Below, piece by piece: positions 17,540 through 25,972 of a stretch of DNA of 64,000 nt; within the stretch, counting starts at the first letter, position 1; every line of letters begins with the position of its first letter. Both the position numbers and the translations under genes were made by a program. This DNA is from Salinispora cortesiana (lineage in GTDB: Bacteria; Actinomycetota; Actinomycetes; Mycobacteriales; Micromonosporaceae): positions 186,001-250,000 of the forward strand of contig NZ_AXVR01000001.1 of assembly GCF_000484695.1 (NCBI RefSeq), read 5' to 3'. A model generated the notes under the pieces. The model was given only the letters and a program-made list of their open reading frames with translations. It made no database searches and was not told the origin of the DNA.

Positions 17540-19461
17540 GGCCCGCGCTGCGGCAGTCCGCGCCGGTCCGGCTGACCGCGGCGCGGCTGGAGATCGCTCG
17601 GCTGACCCGGCGCGCCGGCCTACCGTTGATCGCCCTCGTCGTCGCGGTCAACCTGGTCATCGGCATGCTGCCGGTGGTGTTCGTGGTGGCCTCCTCGGTG
17701 GTCCTCGGCCGGGTGCCCGCCGCGGTCCGAGACGGGCTCGGCTCGGCCGCCTGGGGCGCGCTGGTCGGCGTCTTCGTGGTGGCGGCTGTCGCCTTCGTCG
17801 GTCAGCAGGTCATCGCGCCGGTGCAGGAATGGCTCGGCGAGCTCGTCGCCCGTCGCATCGACGGCCGGGTCAGTGACGAGCTGATGGCGACGGCGACGGG
17901 CACTACCGGCATCGGCGCGCTCGAGGACCCCAGGGTCCTAGAGGATCTGCGGACCGCCGCCCGCGAGCTGGAGGCCTGGGTGCAGAGCCCCGGGCAGGCC
18001 TGTGCTGGGCTGCTCGCCCTGATCGCCCGTTACACCCAACTGGCCGGGTACGCCGCGGTTGTCGGAGCGGCGCTGTCCTGGCTGGCCGCGGCCGGGCTGG
18101 CGGTCGCGGTGCTGCTGCTGCGCTACGGCCAGCGTGGCGGCCTGCGCAAGTACGCCGAGGTGCGGTTCAGTCTCGATGCCGACGAGCTCAAGAACGACTA
18201 CCTACGGGATCTGGCCACCGAGGCGGCGGCCGCCAAGGAGATCCGCGTCTTCGGCCTGATTGGCTTCTTCCGTGGCCTCTGGCGTCGCTGCTACCTGGAC
18301 TGGCTCAAGCCGGTCTGGGCAGCCCGTCGCCGTATCTATCTCTGGCCGTTCGTCTGGATCGCGACCTGGGGCCTGGCCGTCACCTCGGTGGTGTTCGCGG
18401 TGACCGGTGCGACCGCGGCTGATCCGGCCGCCAGCCTGACCCTCACCACCTTCGCCCTGGTCATGCAGGCTGCGATCGGCGCGCTTCGACTCGGTGAGTA
18501 CTACCCGGAGTCGGATCTGCCCACGGCCGTCGGGATGCACGCCTACGAGGCGGTGCGGCGCTTCTGTGACGGGCTGGAGGCGCAGGCGGGCTCGGTGCGC
18601 GACGATGCCGCCCACCGCGACGCCTCGGCGCGGCGCGGTCCGGCGGAGGTCGAGGTGCCGGAGCCGAGCACGGTCATTCACTTCGACCGGGTGAGCTTCC
18701 GGTACCCGGGCGAGGAGCGGATGATCTTCGAGGACCTGGACCTGCGGATACGCGTCGGGCAGTGCACCGCACTGGTCGGCGTGAACGGCGCCGGCAAGAC
18801 CACGCTGGTGAAGCTCCTGGCCCGGCTCTACGAACCCACATCGGGGGTGATCCGGCTCGACGGCGTGGACATCCGGTCGGTCCCGCTCGACGTGTGGCGG
18901 TCGAAGCTGGCCGTGATCTTTCAGGAGTTCGCCCGCTACGAGGTGTCCGCTGCCGACAACGTCGCCTACGGCTGCGTCGAGCACCTCGACGACCGGGCCG
19001 GCATTCGCGTCGCGATCGAGGCGGTCGGCCTGCACGGGGCGCTCGAAGCGCTGCCCCGCGGCGTGGACACACCGCTGGCTCGGCACATCGAGGGCGGGGC
19101 GGATCTGTCCGGCGGTCAGTGGCAGCGCATTGCCCTCGCCCGGGCACTGTTTGCGCTGCGGCACGGTTCGTCGATCCTGGTACTCGATGAGCCGACCGCC
19201 AGCCTCGACGTGCGCGCCGAGGCGACCTTCTTCCACGAGTTCGCGGACCTGACCCGTGGCGCGACGACGCTCCTGATCTCACACCGATTCTCCACCGTAC
19301 GACAGGCCGACCACATCGTCGTGCTGGTCGACGGCCGGGTGGCCGAACAGGGCACGCACGCGGATCTGCTGGCTAGCAACGGCCGGTACGCCCGCCTGTT
19401 CCGGCTGCAGGCCGACCGCTTCACCAGAGACCAGGACGAGACGGCGGGGATGTTGACATGA
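17536..19461 (+). CDS. ABC exporter, fused permease-ATPase (first of pair)
   Basis: A 641-residue half-transporter with about six N-terminal membrane helices (residues 1-350) and a C-terminal ATPase: Walker A GVNGAGKTT (Lys421), signature LSGGQ from 524, Walker B catalytic Glu552 and H-loop ISHRFST. All catalytic residues are present. The start is GTG 17536 overlapping the preceding TGA; the long in-frame extension upstream is antisense-like noise. The stop overlaps the second ABC gene by ATGA. Two such proteins probably form a heterodimeric exporter for the glycosylated product or a precursor. Confidence 0.93.
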   Translation: MRPALRQSAPVRLTAARLEIARLTRRAGLPLIALVVAVNLVIGMLPVVFVVASSVVLGRVPAAVRDGLGSAAWGALVGVFVVAAVAFVGQQVIAPVQEWLGELVARRIDGRVSDELMATATGTTGIGALEDPRVLEDLRTAARELEAWVQSPGQACAGLLALIARYTQLAGYAAVVGAALSWLAAAGLAVAVLLLRYGQRGGLRKYAEVRFSLDADELKNDYLRDLATEAAAAKEIRVFGLIGFFRGLWRRCYLDWLKPVWAARRRIYLWPFVWIATWGLAVTSVVFAVTGATAADPAASLTLTTFALVMQAAIGALRLGEYYPESDLPTAVGMHAYEAVRRFCDGLEAQAGSVRDDAAHRDASARRGPAEVEVPEPSTVIHFDRVSFRYPGEERMIFEDLDLRIRVGQCTALVGVNGAGKTTLVKLLARLYEPTSGVIRLDGVDIRSVPLDVWRSKLAVIFQEFARYEVSAADNVAYGCVEHLDDRAGIRVAIEAVGLHGALEALPRGVDTPLARHIEGGADLSGGQWQRIALARALFALRHGSSILVLDEPTASLDVRAEATFFHEFADLTRGATTLLISHRFSTVRQADHIVVLVDGRVAEQGTHADLLASNGRYARLFRLQADRFTRDQDETAGMLT

Positions 19462-21242
19462 GGGTGACCTGGCAGGGCTCCTGGCGGCTCCTGGCGATCG
19501 CGTGGCGGATGGACCGCCGCAAGACCATCTCCGCCATCCTGCTGATGATGGCGGGGACAGCGGCGGCGCCACTGCTCGCCGCGGCGCTGGGCTGGATGAC
19601 CGACGCGGTCGTCGCGGGCCGAGTCGAGGCCGCGACCGGGTGGGGAGTGGTGGTGGCCGGGCTGGCCATCGTGACGTTGACGTTTGCGCACTTCGCACAC
19701 ATCGCCTACTCGGAGCTGTCGGAGCTGGCCGAGCTGGATCTGGTGGAGCAGCTGATGATGCTCTCCAACGGTTCGGTCGGCATCGAGCACCACGAGCGTG
19801 CCGACTACGCCGACGAGCTGACGGTCTTGCGCCGGGAAAGCCGGCGGCTGGCCAATGCGTTGGAGGCGCTGTTCGGCACCCTCGGGCTGATCCTGGCGGT
19901 TGTCTTCACCGCGGTGCTGCTGGCTCGGCTGAATCCGATCCTGCTGTTGCTGCCGCTAGCGGCGCTGCCACCGTTGCTGAGTGGACGGTGGGCGGAACGA
20001 TTCATCGACCGGGCGAAGACCGAGACCGCGGAGCCGACCCGGATGGCGCTCAATCTGTTTCGGCTGGCTACCTCCGCTCGTTTCGCGGGGGAGGTGCGAG
20101 TGTTCCGGCTGCGGGACGAGCTGCGTCGCCGGCATGCCCGGCTGTGGGCGCAGGCGAGCCGGGGGCTGGTTCGTTCCCATGCCATGGCGGCGGCTGCCCG
20201 CGCGGGCGGGCAGGTGGTCTTCGGCATCGCGTACGTCGGGGCGGTGCTCCTGGTGGTGCGCGACGCCATCGCCGGGCGACACAGCGTCGGCGATGTGGTT
20301 CTCGTCATCGCCCTGGCCACCCAGGTCAACCAGCAGGTCACCTCGGCGGTGACACTGCTGGGCAGCCTGCAACGGATGGGCAGCACGCTGCGCCGTCTGG
20401 ACTCCGTCCGCGACCTCGTCACCGTTGTCGAGGCCCTGCCCGTTGACCAGGCGCCCCCGCAGCGGTTGACGCACGGCATCGCGTTGCAGGAGGTCGGGTT
20501 CACCTACCCCGGCTCGGATGCGAGGGCGCTGCACCAGGTCTCGCTGACCCTGCCGGCCGGGGCTACCGTCGCCATCGTCGGCGAGAACGGCGCCGGCAAG
20601 AGCACCTTGGTCAAGCTGCTGTGCGGGATGTACCGGCCGACGGGCGGACAGATCACGGTCGACGGCGCGGACCTGCGCCGGATCCCGGCTGATCGGTGGC
20701 GGGAACACATCGCCGCGGGCTTCCAGGATTTCGTCCGTTTCGAACTGCGTGCCGGTGACGTCGTGGGCTTGGGCGACCTACCACGGATGGGCGACGACGG
20801 CGCCGTGCGCGCGGCGCTCGACCGGGCGCACGGCACCGACGTCATCCAGCGGTTGGCCCACGGCCTCGACACCCAGCTCGGCAAGAGCTACACCGAGGGT
20901 GCCGAACTGTCCGGTGGACAGTGGCAGAAGCTGGCCTTGGGACGTGCTCTGATGCGTCGGTCCCCGTTGTTGCTGGTGCTCGACGAACCAACCTCCGCAC
21001 TCGACGCTGAGGCCGAGCACCGGCTGTTCGAGCTCTACGCCGAGCAGGCCCGGCAGGTCCGGGAGGCGACGGGAGCGATCACGCTGTTCGTCTCGCACCG
21101 GTTCTCCACGGTCCGGATGGCGGATCTGATCGTCGTGTTGCGGGACGGTCGAGTCGTCGAGACCGGTGACCACGGCACGCTCATGCGACTCGGTGGTGTA
21201 TACGCCGAGTTGTTCGACCTGCAAGCCAAGGCCTACCAGTAG
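19458..21242 (+). CDS. ABC exporter, fused permease-ATPase (second of pair)
   Basis: A 594-residue half-transporter. The transmembrane domain occupies about residues 10-310, followed by an ATPase with Walker A GENGAGKST (Lys381), signature LSGGQ from 484, Walker B Glu510 and H-loop VSHRFST. Both nucleotide sites of the presumed heterodimer look competent, unlike heterodimers with one degenerate site. The ATG overlaps the stop of the first ABC gene by 4 bases. No peptidase C39 domain is present, so there is no sign of leader-peptide cleavage during export. Confidence 0.93.
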   Translation: MRVTWQGSWRLLAIAWRMDRRKTISAILLMMAGTAAAPLLAAALGWMTDAVVAGRVEAATGWGVVVAGLAIVTLTFAHFAHIAYSELSELAELDLVEQLMMLSNGSVGIEHHERADYADELTVLRRESRRLANALEALFGTLGLILAVVFTAVLLARLNPILLLLPLAALPPLLSGRWAERFIDRAKTETAEPTRMALNLFRLATSARFAGEVRVFRLRDELRRRHARLWAQASRGLVRSHAMAAAARAGGQVVFGIAYVGAVLLVVRDAIAGRHSVGDVVLVIALATQVNQQVTSAVTLLGSLQRMGSTLRRLDSVRDLVTVVEALPVDQAPPQRLTHGIALQEVGFTYPGSDARALHQVSLTLPAGATVAIVGENGAGKSTLVKLLCGMYRPTGGQITVDGADLRRIPADRWREHIAAGFQDFVRFELRAGDVVGLGDLPRMGDDGAVRAALDRAHGTDVIQRLAHGLDTQLGKSYTEGAELSGGQWQKLALGRALMRRSPLLLVLDEPTSALDAEAEHRLFELYAEQARQVREATGAITLFVSHRFSTVRMADLIVVLRDGRVVETGDHGTLMRLGGVYAELFDLQAKAYQ

Positions 21243-21285
21243 CCGTCGCCACCGCGGCTGCCGGAAAAGATGGGGAGGGCGTGCC

Positions 21286-22512
21286 ATTAACGGACATCAG
21301 CCAGACACCGTCGTCATCATCCCGACCTACAACCGCAGCGGGCTGCTGCGCAGGACGTTGACCACGCTGACCCGGCAGCGGGTCGGGCCGGACGTGTTCG
21401 AGGTCATCGTCGCTGACGACGGCTCGACCGACGGCACCCGGGCCGTGGTGGACGAGTTCAGCGACCGGCTCGACATCAGCTATCACTTCCAGGAGGATCT
21501 GGGCTTCCGAGCAGGCACGGCGCGCAACGCCGGGGCTCGCCTGGCCCGCGCACCGCTACTGGTGTTCCTCGACTCCGGGGCGGCGGTCGGCCCCGACTTC
21601 GTGCACCACCACCGGCTTGCCCACCGTGCCGGGACCGCGCCGCGGATGTCACTCGGGTACGCCTACGGGTACAACCCGGACGATCCCATGCCGGGCATCG
21701 AGGAAGCCCTTCGCCGTTGGACACCGGAGCAGACTGTCGCGCACTTCGTCGACGAGCCGGCCTTCCGGGACCTGCGGCACGCCTCGCTGGTCGCCTGCGA
21801 CTTCGACCTGAGTCGTCGTGCTCTGCCGTGGAACCTGTCGTGGACGATCAACTGCTCGTTGCCGGCTGACGTGTTTTGGGCGGTCGGGGGCTTCGACGAC
21901 ACGTTCGTCGGTTGGGGGGCCGAGGATCTGGAATTCGCCTTTCGGCTGCACCAGGCCGGGGTGGGGTTCCACGTCAACCGCGACGCGTGGGCGATCGAGT
22001 CACCGCACGAGCGCGACTGGGATCTGCTGGATAAGACGTTCCTCACCAACATGGATCGGTTCCTCAACAAGCACCGGGAACCGATCGTCGAAATCGGCAC
22101 GGTGCTGGTCGCCAAGCTCCGCCACCTCGAGTGGGACGAGTGCGTTGACGAGCTGAGGCAGTGGACACACGCGGCCCGGGATCGGGATGTGGCAGATGAG
22201 ATCGAGCGAGCGGTCCGGGACAGCGGTCCGGGTGAGCGGATGGCGATCTTCGGCTGCGGCGCCCGCGTCCCCGGCAGTCTCCCGCCAGCCGTGCTGCTGG
22301 ACGTTGACCGGGAGAAGCTGGACGCCGCTCTCGCCGGCGGGCCGCACGTCGGCCACCATGCCGTGGGTGTGCGCACGCCGCTACCCGACCAGGTGGTGGA
22401 CACCGTGGTGCTCACCTCCCGGCTGGGCGGGCTGCGCCAGCGGTGGAACGATGACCTGCTGACCGAGGCGCAGCGGATCGGCCGTCGCGTGGTCGATGTG
22501 GCCGTTCCCTGA
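21286..22512 (+). CDS. Glycosyltransferase family 2 with extra C-terminal domain
   Basis: A GT2 paralogue of the 16613 gene. It has VVIIPTYNRSGLL, VADDGSTDGT, LDSG at the DxD position and the acceptor motif GWGAEDLEFAFR. After about residue 300 it carries roughly 100 extra residues (IFGCGARVPGSLP, VLLDVDREKLDAAL, DTVVLTSRLGGLRQRW) that resemble a degenerate class I methyltransferase core. No ATG, GTG or TTG in frame lies between the ABC stop and the conserved domain. The best ribosome-binding site (GGGGAGGG, 6-7 bases) points to ATT at 21286; the alternative is GTG 21166/21193/21196 inside the ABC gene. It is the last gene of the GT2-ABC-ABC-GT2 operon. Confidence 0.83.
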   Translation: MNGHQPDTVVIIPTYNRSGLLRRTLTTLTRQRVGPDVFEVIVADDGSTDGTRAVVDEFSDRLDISYHFQEDLGFRAGTARNAGARLARAPLLVFLDSGAAVGPDFVHHHRLAHRAGTAPRMSLGYAYGYNPDDPMPGIEEALRRWTPEQTVAHFVDEPAFRDLRHASLVACDFDLSRRALPWNLSWTINCSLPADVFWAVGGFDDTFVGWGAEDLEFAFRLHQAGVGFHVNRDAWAIESPHERDWDLLDKTFLTNMDRFLNKHREPIVEIGTVLVAKLRHLEWDECVDELRQWTHAARDRDVADEIERAVRDSGPGERMAIFGCGARVPGSLPPAVLLDVDREKLDAALAGGPHVGHHAVGVRTPLPDQVVDTVVLTSRLGGLRQRWNDDLLTEAQRIGRRVVDVAVP

Positions 22513-22583
22513 CCGGTTGGCGGCACCGGGGCCGGGGCGCGCGTCGGCTCGGCTCCGGTCGCGCGGCGTGCCACGGCCCCACT

Positions 22584-22606
22584 GCCACGGCCCCCACTGC
22601 CGTGGC
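22584..22606. terminator. Candidate bidirectional terminator hairpin
   Basis: GCCACGG (22584-22590) pairs with CCGTGGC (22600-22606) around a 9-base loop, between the convergent GT2 and DGPF genes. A second copy of the left arm at 22570-22576 could form an alternative stem. Confidence 0.45.
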
Positions 22607-22690
22607 GCCAATGTCTCACCCGGGTAGCGGGGTGTCTGCCGTGATGCACATCCGCCCGGCACCACCGTCAGCGCCGATCGCGGTACGCGG

Positions 22691-23032
22691 TCAGGGCTGC
22701 CAGAACGGTCGGACCTCGATGGTGCCGTGCGGGGCTACCGGGTGCTTGGAAGCCACCTCAATGGCCTCGTCGAGATCCGCGCACTCGATGATGTCGAAGC
22801 CGTCGATGTGCTCCTTGGTCTCGGCGAACGGCCCCTCGGCCACCAGTACCTCACCGTTGCGCACCCGGACAGTGTTGGCTTCGCCGACCGGCTGAAGCTG
22901 GCTGCCCACCAGCCGGACCTTGCGCCCGTCCATTTCCCGCACCCAACTGTCGGTGCCGGCAGCCATGGTCGCCTCCTCCTCCGCCGTGAGCACGACGGAC
23001 CCGTCAACGCAGACGAAGATCAGGTACTTCAC
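22691..23032 (-). CDS. YCII-related DGPF-domain protein (second copy)
   Basis: A 113-residue paralogue of the protein at 11351, colinear over its whole length. The motif is AEGPFAETKEH, so the D of DGPF is replaced by E66, and it ends GTIEVRPFWQP. GTG 23032 is chosen because AAGGGG lies 5 bases upstream and the length then equals the paralogue; the ATG further upstream adds 16 unconserved residues. It stands 204 bp from the cyclase gene and may have its own promoter. No second ECF42 gene accompanies it, so both DGPF genes may answer to the sigma factor at 11707 (inference). Confidence 0.9.
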   Translation of the reverse strand: MKYLIFVCVDGSVVLTAEEEATMAAGTDSWVREMDGRKVRLVGSQLQPVGEANTVRVRNGEVLVAEGPFAETKEHIDGFDIIECADLDEAIEVASKHPVAPHGTIEVRPFWQP

Positions 23033-23236
23033 TGTGTCCCCTTTCGGATGGTCACCGGTGTGTCGGGGGTACTCCGCCACGCGGGCGTTTCCTCCTCCGC
23101 CGTCGCTGGTACGACGAACGAAACCGGCGGGAAAGGACAGGGCAGCCGTGGGCCGCCGCCGGCGGGGTGAGGCGCGGACCGGACCGTCGCCGAGGTTTCG
23201 TCCCGCGGGGCGACCGCCGCGACGGGCCGTGAACGG

Positions 23237-23911
23237 TCAGCCGACGACGGCGTAGGCGCGGATTGGGAAGCTGCCCATGCCCCGCACCGGTGCCGGTGCC
23301 GCGTGGAAGCGGAAGCCACTGTCCGGTAACTGGTCGAGCCCGCGTAGGTGCTCCACGATCGGTATTCCCGCACCCAGTAGCCCGGTATGGGCTGGCCGCC
23401 TCAGGTCGACCATGTCATCGATGTTGACCGAGTCAATGCCGACCAGTGCGGCGCGCTGGGCGACCAGCCAGGCGACCGCCTCGATGGTGAGAAACGGGTG
23501 CTCCGGCGCACCGTAGTGCGCGGTCCGCCAGTGCCGGTCCCAACCGGTGCGGACCAGCACCGCGTGGTCGGTCACCGCGTGCCCGGCGAAGGCGTCTGGG
23601 CCGATGGCCCGGCCCCTGCCGGTAGCGTCAACGAGCACGCCTGGCAGGTGAGCCAGGCGGGACAGGTCCAACGCTGACAGGTCTGCCCCCTCCGGGTAGC
23701 GGTGGAAGGGCGCGTCCAGGTAGGTGCCGGTGTTGGCGACCAGCGAGATCCGCCCGATCTGGAACTCGGTGCCTGACGGATACGTCTGCCGGGAGGCCCC
23801 CCGCGAAAGGTGGTCGCTGACCTCCGGTCCGGGCAACCCCGGATAGGTGGTCATCTGGTGCTCGATCACATGCGACAGCTCGACGACCCGGTGTCCCGTG
23901 TTGGTATCCAC
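23237..23911 (-). CDS. Cyclase-family (kynurenine-formamidase-like) metal hydrolase
   Basis: A 224-residue protein of the cyclase family PF04199, which includes arylformamidases and polyketide-cluster cyclases. The family's metal-binding HxGTHxDxPxH appears as NTGTYLDAPFH (residues 60-70): the first His is Asn60 and the second Tyr64, while Asp66 and His70 are retained. This variant occurs in other members, but it weakens a metal-hydrolase assignment. FRFHAAPAPVRGMGSFPIRAYA near the end is typical. It starts 13 bases after the PPOX gene stop and is probably cotranscribed with it and the diiron enzyme gene. Confidence 0.85.
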   Translation of the reverse strand: MDTNTGHRVVELSHVIEHQMTTYPGLPGPEVSDHLSRGASRQTYPSGTEFQIGRISLVANTGTYLDAPFHRYPEGADLSALDLSRLAHLPGVLVDATGRGRAIGPDAFAGHAVTDHAVLVRTGWDRHWRTAHYGAPEHPFLTIEAVAWLVAQRAALVGIDSVNIDDMVDLRRPAHTGLLGAGIPIVEHLRGLDQLPDSGFRFHAAPAPVRGMGSFPIRAYAVVG

Positions 23912-23924
23912 AGCGCTCCTGTCA

Positions 23925-24515
23925 TCAGGGTGAGCTCGTCGGGAGCAGCCCGTCGTACTCGGGCTTCTGCTTCCAGGCCGGCTCGGGCGGTTGATAGTCG
24001 GGTCGCGGACAGTGCGCCGAGTGGGCGCCGGTGGCAGGGTCGTGCAGGTATCGGGGACAGTTCTCGAACACCTCCCGGACCGTCACCCGCACCACGGCCT
24101 CCGCACCCACGTGCGCCGCGAGCGTCGCCGGGTCGGTCACCACCGTGCCGGCCCCGTTCACCCGTAGCTTCACGCGCACCTCCGGAAGCAGGAAGAGTAG
24201 CCCGACCCGGGAGGTGACGGCGGCATTGCCGAGGGTCCGGTACATGCCGTTTCCGTCGTAGCTCGGGATCTCCAGCGTCCGTGGGTCGCATACCCGGACG
24301 AAGCCCGGCAGGCCGCCCTTGTACGAGCAGTCTGGCTGACCACGGTCGTCAACGGTGGCAACGAAGACGGTGTCCGCGCAACGGATCCAGCCGACGTGGG
24401 TCTCATCGAGCTCATCGAGTACGTACCGGCGGGCCAGATGCGCGGCCAGCCGCTGGCTGCCGAACTGTCGTTGCAGTCGCCGGCTGCCCTCGTGGTAGAA
24501 GTCCTCAGGCTCCAT
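23925..24515 (-). CDS. Pyridoxamine-5'-phosphate-oxidase-fold flavoprotein
   Basis: A 196-residue protein with the split-barrel FMN-binding fold. FVATVDDRGQPDCSYKGGLPGFVRV and the central GNAAVTSRVGLLFL block are typical of PPOX-family proteins of uncharacterised type. The tail CPRYLHDPATGAH and an aromatic/proline-rich C-terminus resemble actinobacterial members. Family activities include flavin-dependent oxidation or reduction and F420 binding; the cofactor is not decided by this sequence. Its neighbours are the cyclase-family gene (13 bp) and the diiron enzyme gene (57 bp upstream), pointing to one operon. Confidence 0.83.
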   Translation of the reverse strand: MEPEDFYHEGSRRLQRQFGSQRLAAHLARRYVLDELDETHVGWIRCADTVFVATVDDRGQPDCSYKGGLPGFVRVCDPRTLEIPSYDGNGMYRTLGNAAVTSRVGLLFLLPEVRVKLRVNGAGTVVTDPATLAAHVGAEAVVRVTVREVFENCPRYLHDPATGAHSAHCPRPDYQPPEPAWKQKPEYDGLLPTSSP

Positions 24516-24572
24516 CGATGCACCACCGGCCGGTGTGCGGGGAGCCGGCGACCCCCAAACCCGTGCAGCGGA

Positions 24573-25532
24573 TCATCGCTGCTCCCTCATGTGTCCCCAG
24601 ATGCGCCGGTAGTAGGCGTTGGCGATGCGCTCCCGGGTGAGTATGCCCATGGCGACCTCCCGCATCGCCTCCGGTGACCGCCGCACCAGCGGGACGAGGA
24701 CGTTGTCCAGCCACTCGGCCCCGTGGTCGGCGTCAACGTGCACGTGGATGCGCTGGTACAGCACGACGTCGGCCGGCACGCCGAGCCGTTCACATCCGTC
24801 CACCATGGCCTGGAAGCGCGGCGGAGCGCTGTACTCCATCAGGCCCATCGCACCGAGTGCTCGGGGTGCCAGGTGTCGGTGGATTCCGTACATGAGCACG
24901 ATGTTGGCGTTTTCGTAGATCTCGGTACACTGTAGCTTCGAAATATCGATTTTGCGCTCGGCCAGCCGGTGGCGCATGTAGCGGGCGGAGTGTTCGAACA
25001 GCCGCGTATGCATCCGCTCCAGCTGGCCTTCGCCCATTTCGTCCCAGTAGTTTTCCGCCATCGTGAGCTTGCTGGTCGGCGTGGCGCCGATCTGGACTAG
25101 GGCGACCAGGTCATCGAAGCGGCTATCCACCAGCTCCTCGGCCAGAAAGAACAGGGCGATCTCCTCGATCGTCGCCTCCTCGGCCAGGTAGCGGCTGAAG
25201 CCTGGCTGAACGTGACGGTTGCGTACGTCGAGGAACCAGTCGGTGAACTCGGCCGCCGTGGACGGCAACTGACCGGCGTCGACCTGTGCATCCTCCCAAC
25301 GGAGCCACTCATCCTCGAGCCGGACGATCCGCGGGTCGGCGTTGAGCCGGGGAACCAACTGGAAGCCTTCCGCGCCGGCGAGATAGGCGGTGTAGTGGCT
25401 CTGGAGCTGCTTCATCAGGGCCAGGCGTACGTCGTCGTCCGGGGTCGTGCCGTTGGGCGGGAAGGCGGCTGCGATGTCGTCGTCGGTAATGCCCCGGTGT
25501 GGCGCCAGGGCCCCCAACTGTGTCCCGGCCAT
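24573..25532 (-). CDS. Heme-oxygenase-like (HDO) iron-containing redox enzyme
   Basis: A 319-residue all-helical protein of the heme-oxygenase-like diiron family, which includes SznF, UndA, BesC and related cluster enzymes. Candidate iron ligands stand in three helices: Glu132/Glu133 (LAEELVDSRFDDL), Glu160-Asp164-Glu165 to His175 (AENYWDEMGEGQLERMH) and His263/His265-Asp269-His270 (RIHVHVDADHGAEWLD). Members perform N-oxygenation, C-C cleavage or oxidative decarboxylation using O2. AGGAGG five bases before ATG 25532 settles the start; an upstream in-frame extension of 85 codons is not family-like. It heads the group with the PPOX and cyclase genes. Confidence 0.85.
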   Translation of the reverse strand: MAGTQLGALAPHRGITDDDIAAAFPPNGTTPDDDVRLALMKQLQSHYTAYLAGAEGFQLVPRLNADPRIVRLEDEWLRWEDAQVDAGQLPSTAAEFTDWFLDVRNRHVQPGFSRYLAEEATIEEIALFFLAEELVDSRFDDLVALVQIGATPTSKLTMAENYWDEMGEGQLERMHTRLFEHSARYMRHRLAERKIDISKLQCTEIYENANIVLMYGIHRHLAPRALGAMGLMEYSAPPRFQAMVDGCERLGVPADVVLYQRIHVHVDADHGAEWLDNVLVPLVRRSPEAMREVAMGILTRERIANAYYRRIWGHMREQR

Positions 25533-25972
25533 GTCGTCCTCCTGGATCATCGAGTGCCGTCTGGATGCCGCTGGATCTCCGGTGAACAGTCCAGGCGGGG
25601 AGTAGCAGGATGCGCTTGGCCGTCCGTTCCCGAACGCCATCGGACCGCTGCCGGAAGGCCTGGGCCATGGACAGCAAGCCTTCCGAGGGGGCCGAGGGGC
25701 CGCATCTTTCATGTTGCTCGGTGTGAGCGCGGGGCAGCCCGTCGCCCCGATGTCGTTGCTGCTCGCACCACCGTTCGCGGTCCCCACCTGGCCGCCGTCC
25801 CCGCAACACGGTTAGGGCAATTCAGGAGATGGTCCAGCGAACGCCGGGCGGCAAGATGGCCAGCAGAGCCACCGGCGGACGGCATTCGCCCGGATCATGT
25901 CGCTGAGCTGTCGTTCGCATATGCGCGTAGCTCGCGACGTGTTGTCGGTCCCACCAGGAAGGCTTGGTCCCC
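25533..25972. other. 440-bp divergent intergenic region before the core operon
   Basis: It separates the leftward diiron enzyme gene from the rightward PhyH-NRPS-PKS-LanB operon and must carry both promoters. It contains copy B of the two-box element (25816-25858). A short open frame, ATG 25829 to TGA 25906 (25 residues), starts in that element, as in copy A. I see no recognisable gene. Confidence 0.5.
25816..25858 (+). promoter_or_regulatory. Two-box conserved element, copy B
   Basis: GGCAATTCAGGAGATG (25816-25831) is identical to box 1 at 13798, and GCGGCAAGATG (25848-25858) differs from box 2 there by one base at the same spacing. It lies about 115 bases before the PhyH gene that opens the core operon. 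Confidence 0.5.

Noticed and set aside
25533..25787. 85-codon upstream extension of the HDO gene, considered as a fused leader or precursor peptide
   Set aside because: AGGAGG before ATG 25532 fixes the start and the extension has no conserved or leader-like pattern.
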